Shown here: positions 27,108 through 34,733 of the stretch, piece by piece
Position numbering within the stretch: the stretch's first letter is position 1
Layout: every line of letters begins with the position of its first letter
Source of the DNA: Gammaproteobacteria bacterium
GTDB lineage: Bacteria > Pseudomonadota > Gammaproteobacteria > Pseudomonadales > Azotimanducaceae
Direction of reading: 5' to 3'
DNA length: 40,088 nucleotides
Assembly (NCBI GenBank): GCA_009839505.1
Contig: VXPO01000103.1
Span: 1 to 40,088 of the forward strand
Notes under the pieces: generated by a model
Told to the model about the DNA's origin: nothing
Database searches by the model: none
What the model saw: only the letters and a program-made list of their open reading frames with translations
Made by a program: the position numbers and the translations under genes

Positions 27108-29567
27108 GTGGCGGAAGGTAGTGCCGAGTCGGGCGGGTCGGGTGTCGCAGTGCCGGGTGCCTCGCTGCCGCTGCGGCCATCGGTATGGCGCGCCATCCCG
27201 TTCTTCCTGCCGCTGGCGATCTTTCCGTTGATCGTCAACGCCGCCCTGCAGGGCGGCTGGTGGATGCTGGCGCCGTTGCTGGCCACGCTCGCCAGCAACT
27301 TGGATCCGTTGTTCGGCGTCGAGAAGCGCAACATCGATCCGAACAACACGCGCGATCGGGCACTCGTCGGGTACAAGCTGGCGCTGTGGCTCTGGGCCGT
27401 GCTCTGGCCGCCGACGCTCGTTTTCGCGCTTTGGCAGATGCTGGTGGTGGGCGACCTCGGTCTCGGGGAGGGCGTGCTCATGGCGGCGGTGCTGGCCGGC
27501 GCTGCGCAAAGCGTGTTCATTGTCGGCCACGAGTTGATCCACAAGCGGTCCGCCTGGGAGCGCCGGGTCGGCGAATTCCTGCTGTCGTCGGTGTCGTACC
27601 CGCAATACGCGTCGGAGCACGTGTACGTTCACCACGTCCTCGTCGGCACCCCCAGTGACTCGGGATCCGCACCGAAGAGCTTAAGTTTCTGGCGTTACTT
27701 TCCCAAGGAGTTGCGCGCCAATCTCGTCGGCTCGTGGGCGCTCGAGCGGGAACGGCTCGCACGGCGTCAACAGCCGAGCTGGCACTACAGGAATCCGTTC
27801 TGGCGCTACGCCGTCGAAACCGGATTCTGGTACGTGCTGGTGTACTGGATGGCCGGTGCCTGGGCCGTCCCCGTGTACGCCGTTGTTTGCCTCGGGGTCA
27901 TCCTGTCGATGAAGCTCACCAACTATGTCCAGCACTACGGGCTGCAGCGCCTGCGTCTGGCCAACGGGCGGTTCGAGCGAATGCAACCCCACCACTCGTG
28001 GCATGCGTCCTTCCGGCTCAGCAACTGGCTCTTCTTCAACATGCAGAGGCATCCCGACCACCACGCCAATCCGGATCGGCGCTACGCCCTGCTGCAATAC
28101 ACCGGCGACGACGTGGCGCCGCAACTGCCGGCGACGTACGCGGCGATGGCGGGCCTCGCCTTGGTGCCGAAGGCCTGGTTCCGCAGGATGAATCCATTGG
28201 TCGATCAGTGGCGGGCGCGGTTCTATCCGAACACGGCCGATTGGAGCGTCTACGAAAGCCGGGCCTTCGCTGCGAGACCCGACATGTTCGAGGTCATCGC
28301 CGAGATCATGGGCGCGGCGCCGAGGCTGGCGGAGCGGATCGACCGCAGTCCACAACTGCTCGATCGTCTCGGCGACGCGGAGTTCACTGATCTCGAACTA
28401 CCCGACGGATTCGGACCCGATGCCGAGTTCGAGATGTTCGCCCGCCAAGGACTGGCGCGGTTGTACTGGACGCACGAACTGGGCGTTGCCGAGATGCTGG
28501 AACAGATTGTGGAGATTCCGGTGCGCAACGTCGAGGACACGGTTGAAGCCGTCCGCTACTGGATGAACGGCAAGGCCTTCCAAGTCGGCGTACACACCAT
28601 GCGCGGCAACCTGTCTCCGCTGGAGGCAGGCCAGAGTCTCGCGAACATCGCCGAGGCGTCGATCGTCGCCCTGCTGCACGCGGTGGAAGAGGAGTTGGAC
28701 GCATCGCCGGACCAACCGGGTGGGGTGGCCGCCGTCGTACTGGGCGACTTGGCCAGCGGACAGGTTGCGCCGGGTGTGGATATCGAGTTGATTCTCGTCC
28801 ACGACGACGCCAATGCCGAACACTGCAGGAGTCTCTCCCGGCGCATTGACGCTGCGCTTCGCGATCTCTCCTCCGACAACCTGCTGTTCGCGCCGTTCGA
28901 CCCGGGGAATCTGCTGCTTGCGCCTTTCGAGCCACAGCGACGCGAACGGCGGGTTCGCGCACTGTGGGACCTCAGCGTGCACCACGGTGCCGATGGCGCT
29001 GTCGACGAAGTACTCGAACTCACCCGAGCACGGTGCGTACATTCAAGCGGTCGCGAGGAGATCGCCGACGAGTTCGAACAGGCAAGGCGCCGGATTCTCG
29101 GCAGCGCCGAAGCCCGCGAGCTGTTGATCCGGGCGCAACGGGAGCCGCGGAACACCGAGGTCGTACCCGCGCCGTTCACCACCGACGACATGCCCGGCGG
29201 GCTCTGGGAGCTCGAACGCGCGGTGCGTCGGCTCCAGGTGGGTCACGGGGTCGACAACCCGGACCTCATGGCCCTCGACGCCCAATCCATCGTCGCGGCG
29301 GCCGGCGACCGCGCCCTGATCGCCGACGACTTGGCATCCCGGCTGGCGGAAGCCGCGAACCTGTGGCGCAGTCTGCGGGGCATCCTGCTACTCGTCATGG
29401 AAGAAGCCGGCGACGTGGAAGCGGCGCCGGAGGCCACGAAGGCAGTCGTTGCCCGGGCCTGCGGCATGGCTGATTTCGATTCGCTCGGCACTGCGGTTTC
29501 CGAGATGGCGTCGCGGACCGTGGCCGACCTGGAAGCGGCGGCGGGCCGTTCGACCATGCGGCGGTGA
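27108..29567 (+). CDS. AlkB-like membrane diiron hydroxylase fused to a GlnE-like domain, cluster B
   Basis: This 819-residue paralogue of the protein at 10936 has histidine boxes HELIH (about 142), EHVYVHH (about 170), NYVQHYG (about 271) and MQRHPDHHA (about 312), all within the membrane N-terminal half. The C-terminal half again follows GlnE: RLAERIDRSPQLLDRL, MRGNLSPLEAGQSLANI, GGVAAVVLGDLASGQV, a LTRARCVHSSGREE segment and MPGGLWELERAVRRLQV. At the nucleotidyltransferase metal site it reads DIELI, so it keeps an acidic D-x-E pair where GlnE has D-x-D and the cluster A copy has G-x-D. It starts with GTG after GGAGGG and overlaps the next gene by 4 bases. Retention of the fusion in both clusters shows it is not an assembly or sequencing artefact. 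Confidence 0.82.
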   Translation: MAEGSAESGGSGVAVPGASLPLRPSVWRAIPFFLPLAIFPLIVNAALQGGWWMLAPLLATLASNLDPLFGVEKRNIDPNNTRDRALVGYKLALWLWAVLWPPTLVFALWQMLVVGDLGLGEGVLMAAVLAGAAQSVFIVGHELIHKRSAWERRVGEFLLSSVSYPQYASEHVYVHHVLVGTPSDSGSAPKSLSFWRYFPKELRANLVGSWALERERLARRQQPSWHYRNPFWRYAVETGFWYVLVYWMAGAWAVPVYAVVCLGVILSMKLTNYVQHYGLQRLRLANGRFERMQPHHSWHASFRLSNWLFFNMQRHPDHHANPDRRYALLQYTGDDVAPQLPATYAAMAGLALVPKAWFRRMNPLVDQWRARFYPNTADWSVYESRAFAARPDMFEVIAEIMGAAPRLAERIDRSPQLLDRLGDAEFTDLELPDGFGPDAEFEMFARQGLARLYWTHELGVAEMLEQIVEIPVRNVEDTVEAVRYWMNGKAFQVGVHTMRGNLSPLEAGQSLANIAEASIVALLHAVEEELDASPDQPGGVAAVVLGDLASGQVAPGVDIELILVHDDANAEHCRSLSRRIDAALRDLSSDNLLFAPFDPGNLLLAPFEPQRRERRVRALWDLSVHHGADGAVDEVLELTRARCVHSSGREEIADEFEQARRRILGSAEARELLIRAQREPRNTEVVPAPFTTDDMPGGLWELERAVRRLQVGHGVDNPDLMALDAQSIVAAAGDRALIADDLASRLAEAANLWRSLRGILLLVMEEAGDVEAAPEATKAVVARACGMADFDSLGTAVSEMASRTVADLEAAAGRSTMRR

Positions 29568-30697
29568 TCGCGCAACGCATGGGCGTTGACAACCTCTGGG
29601 CCGCGACGGAGGACTGCCTGCTCGACGAGGCGGACTCGCTGGGAGAACTGCTGGTGCGCTTACGCGCCAAGGTTCCGACCGCGCTCGTTGGCATTGCGGA
29701 GTTCGCGAGGCTCGTTGATCGCGCCAAAGACCTGCCTGTGACCGCAGCCGCCTTTCCGTTCGGCTTTGAGCTGCCGCTGCACATGGACATCCCCGCAGCT
29801 GACCTGGGCGTCTCGATCGTCGCGGGAAGCAAGACCGCGGCAACGTTCGAGGAGGCAGGGCGGGTCGCGTCCTCCGGCTCGGCGTCCGCGATCGCCCGGC
29901 TGCTCGAAGAGACTGGACGGGATGGGTCTCCTCTCGGTCGCGTCGTCGGGGACAGACTGGTGCTTGAATACGACATCGAGTCGACGCCGGGGCGAGTCCA
30001 TCCCGATCCGGGCATATTCCTCTACCCGGATGACGCGGTGCTTGTCGGTAACGGGACGCGGTTCGACGACGCGGCCCTGGTGGCCGATGCCATCGCCAGC
30101 GCGACCGAATGCCCCTTCGGCGAACCGGAACTCCGCTTGCTCCGGCGCGTGTATCGGGCGATGGACGCCAGCACCTCGGTCAGGGCGGTAGGCGCTTTCC
30201 CCTCCCGGAACAGCGGTATCCGGCTCACCGTTGCGGGATTCCGGGAAACGAAACGGGTCGTGGAGTTCCTGCACGGAGTGGGTTGGCCGGGAGATCTGCC
30301 AACGGTCACCTCGGCCCTTTCGCCGTTGGAACAAGCACGCGCATTCGCCTACCTCGGAGTTCACTTCGACCTGTGTCCCGACGGGGTCGGACCCACGCTG
30401 GGCTTGAGTTGCTACGCCGCCAAGCAGCAGTGGCTGCACGACATCCGGCATTGGACGGCGCTGCTCAACGGCATCGACGCCCAGGGCCACGTCGTAGCGG
30501 AGAAGCTGTCGGCTCTGGCGGCTGCAACCGGAACCGAGACATTGTTCGGCAGGTCCGGCCGCCTCCGGTTGGTGCGCGGAATCCACCATGTGAAGCTGGT
30601 GCTCGCCGAGGATCGGATCGAGCAGGCCAAGGCGTACGTATTCCTGCTGATGGTCGGCATGGGCCCATCGGCCGACCGCCAGCGACCCCGGGCATGA
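29564..30697 (+). CDS. Unknown protein family conserved in both clusters (cluster B copy)
   Basis: The 377-residue paralogue of the protein at 15660 has the same block order (FPFGFELPLH, LVLEYDI, PSR..IRL, GWPG, VGPTLGLS, LFGRSGR, RGIHHVKLVL, QAKAYVFL). It starts with GTG overlapping the AlkB-GlnE stop (GTGA) and ends overlapping the FAD oxidase ATG (ATGA), so it is translationally coupled on both sides. No known family was recognised. Its position directly after AlkB-GlnE here, and after YcaO in cluster A, suggests it works with the hydroxylase or on the peptide. Confidence 0.8.
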   Translation: MIAQRMGVDNLWAATEDCLLDEADSLGELLVRLRAKVPTALVGIAEFARLVDRAKDLPVTAAAFPFGFELPLHMDIPAADLGVSIVAGSKTAATFEEAGRVASSGSASAIARLLEETGRDGSPLGRVVGDRLVLEYDIESTPGRVHPDPGIFLYPDDAVLVGNGTRFDDAALVADAIASATECPFGEPELRLLRRVYRAMDASTSVRAVGAFPSRNSGIRLTVAGFRETKRVVEFLHGVGWPGDLPTVTSALSPLEQARAFAYLGVHFDLCPDGVGPTLGLSCYAAKQQWLHDIRHWTALLNGIDAQGHVVAEKLSALAAATGTETLFGRSGRLRLVRGIHHVKLVLAEDRIEQAKAYVFLLMVGMGPSADRQRPRA

Positions 30698-31962
30698 GCG
30701 GCGTCGAGGAGGAACTGAACGCCAGATCCTTCGACTTCGGGGGCATGATCCGAAGGCGGCCGGGCGCCGTGGCGGCACCAAGGAGCGTCGAGGAGCTGTC
30801 GGACCTCGTACGGAAGGCAGCGCGTGACGGAACGCGGCTGGCCATCCGCGGCGGAGGTCATTCGCAGGGAGGACAGTGCCTCACGGCCGGCGGTCTCGTG
30901 GTCGATACGATGCACCTCGATGGCCTCGAAACCCTGGGTGAAGACCTGGTCCGCGCCCAGGGTGGAACTCCTTGGGGCAAGGTCGTGGATGCGCTGCGCG
31001 GGACCGGTCGGCTGCCATGCGTGCTCGTGGACATCGGCGAAGCCACCGTGGGTGGAACGCTGTCCGCCGGAGGACTCGGTACCGCCTCGCACCGGCACGG
31101 CTTGCAGGTGGAACAGGTCGAGCGACTCGAAGTGGTGACGGGAACAGGCGAGCGGGTCGTGTGCTCGCCGACGCTGAACGCGGCTCTCTTCGATGCCGTC
31201 CGCGGTGGCCAGGGACAGTTCGGCGTCATCGCCCAGGCTTGGATTCGACTCCGCGCGGCCGGCAGCCGGATCCGGCGCTACGAGCTGATCTATCGCGACT
31301 TTGATCGGTTCGCGGACGACTTCGAGCGTGTCGTCGGGGATGGCCGGTTCGACCATCTCAGGGCGGAGACGCGTCTGCACACCGGCAAGATCATCATGGG
31401 TGCCGGGATCGAGCACGACGGCGACGTTGACGACGATGAGGTACTCGAAGAACTGGGACACGATGAAGTCGCCTCCGCCAGCGACACGGCGGATGTCGGG
31501 CAAGCCGGCATCTATCCGGCGTGGGGATTCAGCCGCAGGAATCGCCACCCCTGGAGGGACTGGCTGCTACCGTGGTCCACTCTCCGCACGCTGATCGCGC
31601 AGCCTTGGCTGACGCCGCGTTCGGTACCCCGCGCGCCGTTCAGCTGGACCGGGGTGTATCCGATAAGGACGGGACCGAATGCCGCTCCATGGGTGATGCG
31701 CCCGCAGGGAGAGCTCATCACGTCCTACTCGATTCTCGCCGTCCTGGGCGACCGCGACTGGGCGACCCGTTTGACCGGGCAGTTGCGCGAGATCGACCGG
31801 ACACTGGTCGATCTCGGTGCCAAGAGCTACCTCTCAGGCGACGTGGCGTACGGGCGCCGCGAGTGGGAAGCGCACTACGGCGACAAGCTTGAACTCGGTC
31901 GGGAGTGGAAACGGGAGTTCGATCCGAACAGCGTGTTCGAATCCAACGGCTCGTTCGGGTAG
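30694..31962 (+). CDS. FAD-linked oxidase of the cytokinin-dehydrogenase-like (vanillyl-alcohol oxidase fold) family, cluster B
   Basis: The 422-residue protein has the FAD-binding type 4 domain with IRGGGHSQGGQ near 49-59. The His in GHS is where cytokinin dehydrogenases attach FAD covalently. A second FAD segment GGTLSAGGLGTASHRHG follows, and the C-terminal substrate domain ends HYGDKLELGREWKREFDPNS. Such enzymes oxidise C-N or C-O bonds, often with O2. No McbC-type azoline dehydrogenase was found in the window, so oxidation of thiazolines to thiazoles, or of another tailored group, is a possible role. The start ATG 30694 overlaps the preceding stop (ATGA). Longer upstream reading in this frame lies over the previous gene and is not real. 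It is the last gene of the cluster B operon. Confidence 0.85.
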   Translation: MSGVEEELNARSFDFGGMIRRRPGAVAAPRSVEELSDLVRKAARDGTRLAIRGGGHSQGGQCLTAGGLVVDTMHLDGLETLGEDLVRAQGGTPWGKVVDALRGTGRLPCVLVDIGEATVGGTLSAGGLGTASHRHGLQVEQVERLEVVTGTGERVVCSPTLNAALFDAVRGGQGQFGVIAQAWIRLRAAGSRIRRYELIYRDFDRFADDFERVVGDGRFDHLRAETRLHTGKIIMGAGIEHDGDVDDDEVLEELGHDEVASASDTADVGQAGIYPAWGFSRRNRHPWRDWLLPWSTLRTLIAQPWLTPRSVPRAPFSWTGVYPIRTGPNAAPWVMRPQGELITSYSILAVLGDRDWATRLTGQLREIDRTLVDLGAKSYLSGDVAYGRREWEAHYGDKLELGREWKREFDPNSVFESNGSFG

Positions 31963-32025
31963 CGGTCCGTGGGAGCGACCTTTGTGCACGGCAGTTTGTT
32001 GAGGCGCAGTGCGGTTGTCGGCAAG

Positions 32026-32044
32026 GGCGACCACAAGGGTCGCC
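32026..32044. terminator. Hairpin between convergent FAD oxidase and precursor B
   Basis: GGCGACC and GGTCGCC form a 7-base stem around ACAAG, just beyond the stop of precursor B (32051, minus strand) and 64 bases after the FAD oxidase stop. There is no clear T-run. Confidence 0.4.
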
Positions 32045-32050
32045 TACGGG

Positions 32051-32341
32051 TCAGAGGCAGCAGCACAGGCCTGCGGCGATCGCTTCGAGCTGTTCTTCGT
32101 CGAGGTCCGGGCCGGCAGGCAACGCCATGTAGAGGGTATTCATGTCGCTTTCCAGGACCACGATGTTGATCGATTCCGGAACGTCGATCCCGAACTCCTG
32201 CTTGATGGCGGCCTTGGGATCGGAAACGAGCAACTGCCGGAAGTCCGCATCCACGACGGCCTTCTCGGTGAGTTGGGCGCGCATCTCCTCGGCGGTCTGC
32301 AGCGCCGTCTGAACGAAACCAGGTGGCATCTCTGGCTGCAT
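32051..32341 (-). CDS. NHLP-leader RiPP precursor with core LCCCL (precursor B)
   Basis: This precursor of about 96 residues has an NHLP leader (FRQLLVSDPKAAIKQEFGI, then YMALPAGPDLDEEQLEAI) and ends AAG-LCCCL. Cleavage after Ala-Gly by a C39 transporter would release Leu-Cys-Cys-Cys-Leu. Precursor A is closely similar, including the triple Cys. I chose ATG 32341 (MQPEMPPGFVQ). A longer open frame reaches 32584, but it crosses the shared promoter motif and has no leader homology. An internal ATG at 32329 is also possible. No strong ribosome binding site is seen, only GGAAG about 10 bases upstream. It lies on the opposite strand at the end of cluster B, in the same relative position as precursor A in cluster A. 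Confidence 0.9.
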   Translation of the reverse strand: MQPEMPPGFVQTALQTAEEMRAQLTEKAVVDADFRQLLVSDPKAAIKQEFGIDVPESINIVVLESDMNTLYMALPAGPDLDEEQLEAIAAGLCCCL

Positions 32342-32396
32342 CGCTGGGGGTCTTCCAAAACTACACGACACTAGGGTCGAGCGACTCAATAACGGA

Positions 32397-32449
32397 ATGA
32401 TTCGGCGCATCGACGCGGGTGTCAAGGTGGTTGACCCTGTATCAGTTTG
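32397..32449 (-). promoter_or_regulatory. Promoter of precursor B with motif shared with precursor A
   Basis: Read on the minus strand: CAAACTGATACA (32449-32438), 11 bases, then CTTGA overlapping a perfect -35 TTGACA (32425-32420), and AATCAT (32402-32397) as -10 after 17 bases. The 12-mer and its spacing to CTTGA are the same as upstream of precursor A. Confidence 0.62.
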
Positions 32450-32582
32450 GCCTGTGCGGCATCGGCGCGACAGAAACCGAGGCGGGAACCCCGGATCAGC
32501 GTTGATTTGGCGCCGAAGTTGCCGAACCATTGTTGCCCGCGCGAATCCAAGCGCCTGACGTCTCCCAACGAGGAAGAACCCC

Positions 32583-34067
32583 ATGAGCTACCAAGCCCTG
32601 CACGCGCACTTCAAGCGGATCGCGGATCTCGACCACGCCCTGTCAATCCTGTCTTGGGACGAAGCCGTCATGATGCCGGCAGGCAGCGGAGTCGTCCGCG
32701 CGGAAGCCATGGCGACCCTGGCCGGGATGGTGCACGAGCTGACGGCGGCCCCGGAAACCGGAGAGCTCGCCGAGGCGGCGGCGGCGTCGAACCTCGATGC
32801 CTGGCAGAAGGCGAACGTCTCGCGGATCGCCAGCGATTGGCGGAAGGCGCGGGCGGTTCCGGCGGACCTGGTCGTCGCCCTGTCGAAGGCGAGGTCCGCC
32901 TGCGAGCAGGCTTGGCGACCGGCGCGCGGGACGAACGACTGGAACGCGGTGGTCGACAAGCTCGAGTCGGTGGTCCGCCTCACCCGCGAACGCGCCGCCG
33001 CACTCGCCGACGTGCTCGATTGCGAACCCTACGATGCCCTCCTGGACGAGTATCAACCGGGCCTTACCCGCGCGGAGATCGAGCCGGTGTTCACGGAACT
33101 CGAGGCGGTGCTTCCCAATCTCGTCGATCTCGCACTTGCCCGGCAAGAACCCGCGGTGGTGCCGACGGGACCGTTCCCGGTGGAGCGCCAGGAGGCTCTG
33201 GCAAAGGCGTTGATGGCGGAGATCGGCTTCGATTTCGACTGCGGCAGACTCGACGTCAGCCATCACCCGTTCTGCGGCGGGGCGTTGGGCGACACGCGCA
33301 TCACGACGCGCTACAACCGGGACGACTTTCTCGAGTCCATGTTCGGCGCCCTGCACGAAACCGGCCACGCCATGTACCAGCAGGGACTGCCGGTCGAGTG
33401 GCGCGGTCAGCCTGTAGGCGATGCAGGGGGCATGGCGCTCCACGAGAGCCAGTCGCTGCTCATGGAGATGCAGGTCTGCCGCGGTGCCCCCTTCCTGGAA
33501 TTCGCCGCCCCGATCATTCAGCGCACGTTGCTCGGCGCCGAAACCTCGGCCCCCGAGTGGCAACCGGAAAACCTGTTGAGGCTCGCGTCGCGGGTCGAGC
33601 GGGGGTTCATCCGTGTCGATGCCGACGAACTCACCTACCCCCTGCACGTGATTCTGCGCTACCGCCTGGAGACCGCTTTGTTGGACGGACGCTTGGACGT
33701 GGCCGACGTCCCGGACGCTTGGAACGAGGCCATGACCGCATCCATGGGGCTGTCGACCGAGGGGAACTTCAGGGATGGCTGCATGCAGGACGTGCACTGG
33801 TTCGCCGGACTGATCGGCTACTTCCCGAGCTACACCCTCGGTGCGGTCATGGCGGCGCAGATCTTCCGCGCCGCCCGGGAGAGCATTCCGAACCTGGACG
33901 AAGCGATTCAGCAGGGCCACTTCGGCATCCTCTTCGACTGGCTTCGGCAGCACGTCCACGGTCGAGGCAGCCTGGAGCCGGCGGGGGAATTGCTCGTCGC
34001 CGTGACTGGCACGGGCCTGGACACCTCGGCTTTCCTCGATCACCTGCGTACGCGTTACGCCGCCTAG
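32583..34067 (+). CDS. M32-family metallocarboxypeptidase
   Basis: The 494-residue zinc carboxypeptidase has the HExxH motif HETGH near residue 258, the M32 blocks HPFCGG and DTRITTRY before it, and HESQS about 30 residues after, which carries the third zinc ligand Glu. M32 enzymes are cytoplasmic and remove C-terminal residues from peptides; the length fits the usual 490-500. A GAGGAAG site precedes the ATG. It is divergent from precursor B and is probably housekeeping peptide turnover. A role in trimming the RiPP product cannot be excluded but has no support beyond adjacency. Confidence 0.93.
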   Translation: MSYQALHAHFKRIADLDHALSILSWDEAVMMPAGSGVVRAEAMATLAGMVHELTAAPETGELAEAAAASNLDAWQKANVSRIASDWRKARAVPADLVVALSKARSACEQAWRPARGTNDWNAVVDKLESVVRLTRERAAALADVLDCEPYDALLDEYQPGLTRAEIEPVFTELEAVLPNLVDLALARQEPAVVPTGPFPVERQEALAKALMAEIGFDFDCGRLDVSHHPFCGGALGDTRITTRYNRDDFLESMFGALHETGHAMYQQGLPVEWRGQPVGDAGGMALHESQSLLMEMQVCRGAPFLEFAAPIIQRTLLGAETSAPEWQPENLLRLASRVERGFIRVDADELTYPLHVILRYRLETALLDGRLDVADVPDAWNEAMTASMGLSTEGNFRDGCMQDVHWFAGLIGYFPSYTLGAVMAAQIFRAARESIPNLDEAIQQGHFGILFDWLRQHVHGRGSLEPAGELLVAVTGTGLDTSAFLDHLRTRYAA

Positions 34068-34074
34068 CAAGGAC

Positions 34075-34105
34075 CACCCGTCTTGTGGAATGGCGATGAC
34101 GGGTG
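34075..34105 (+). terminator. Hairpin downstream of the M32 carboxypeptidase gene
   Basis: CACCCGTC and GACGGGTG form a perfect 8-base stem with a 15-base loop, 7 bases after the stop. No T-run follows, so it is a candidate only. Confidence 0.35.
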
Positions 34106-34140
34106 TATGTAAAGGTCGACAGCGTGCGCGGCGTAACCCG

Positions 34141-34704
34141 ATGAGCGTGTGTACAGTCCCGGTCCGCAACTGGTTGACGATCATCTGCTTGTCCAGCCTG
34201 CCGGTTGCGGGCGGCGCGGAAGAATCCGAAGCGCCTGCCGCGGATGGCTTCGAAGACGAAGCCGAAATCACGGTGGAAGCGATCCTCGCCAACCCCCTGG
34301 ACGATGACGCCTACGCCGCGTCGTCACGCTGCCTTACACCTGGCAGGTACCGGCGGATCGAGATCATGAACGACCGCATCATCGTCTTCCACGGCCGCGA
34401 AGACGATGCGTGGGTGAACTACCTGAGAAAACGCTGCCTTGGTCTCCGCCCCGACATGATCCTGACCGTGGAAAGGCAAGGTATGCGCCTATGCGCCCGC
34501 GACCGGTTTCGCGGCACGCCTCGGACCCGCGGCGGCGCGGGCTCGATGCCTTGCATGCTCGGTGACTTCCACCGGGTGCCGTCGAACAGCGTCGGCGCTA
34601 TTCGCGACGCCATCCAGGCGAGCGAGCGGACCACCACGGTCAAGCGGACAGTTGGTCCGGTCGAGCCGACTGGTCCCGAGGACGCTACCTCGCCCGAGGA
34701 GTGA
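34141..34704 (+). CDS. DUF6491-like secreted protein
   Basis: The 187-residue protein has a signal-peptide-like N-terminus (NWLTIICLSSLPVAGGA, cleavage before EESE). The mature domain contains SSRCLTPGRYRRIEIMNDR, then LRKRCLGLRPD, MRLCARDRFR and a MPCMLGDFHRV block. The spaced cysteines and order match DUF6491 proteins, small secreted proteins of unknown function common in Gammaproteobacteria and sphingomonads. The C-terminus is low-complexity and Thr/Pro/Glu-rich. ATGs at 34090 and 34096 are in frame, but the chosen start places the hydrophobic segment as a normal signal peptide. It converges on ligD with 29 bases between the stops. Confidence 0.65.
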   Translation: MSVCTVPVRNWLTIICLSSLPVAGGAEESEAPAADGFEDEAEITVEAILANPLDDDAYAASSRCLTPGRYRRIEIMNDRIIVFHGREDDAWVNYLRKRCLGLRPDMILTVERQGMRLCARDRFRGTPRTRGGAGSMPCMLGDFHRVPSNSVGAIRDAIQASERTTTVKRTVGPVEPTGPEDATSPEE

Positions 34705-34733
34705 CCCAGAACGTTGTCGGTCGGAGGCGACTC

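Noticed and set aside
30109-30693. N-terminal extension of the FAD oxidase
   Set aside because: Arg/Pro/Gly-rich out-of-frame reading of the unknown-family gene; the FAD domain begins after ATG 30694.
32342-32584. 81-residue N-terminal extension of precursor B
   Set aside because: It covers the shared upstream motif and -35/-10 elements and has no similarity to NHLP leaders.
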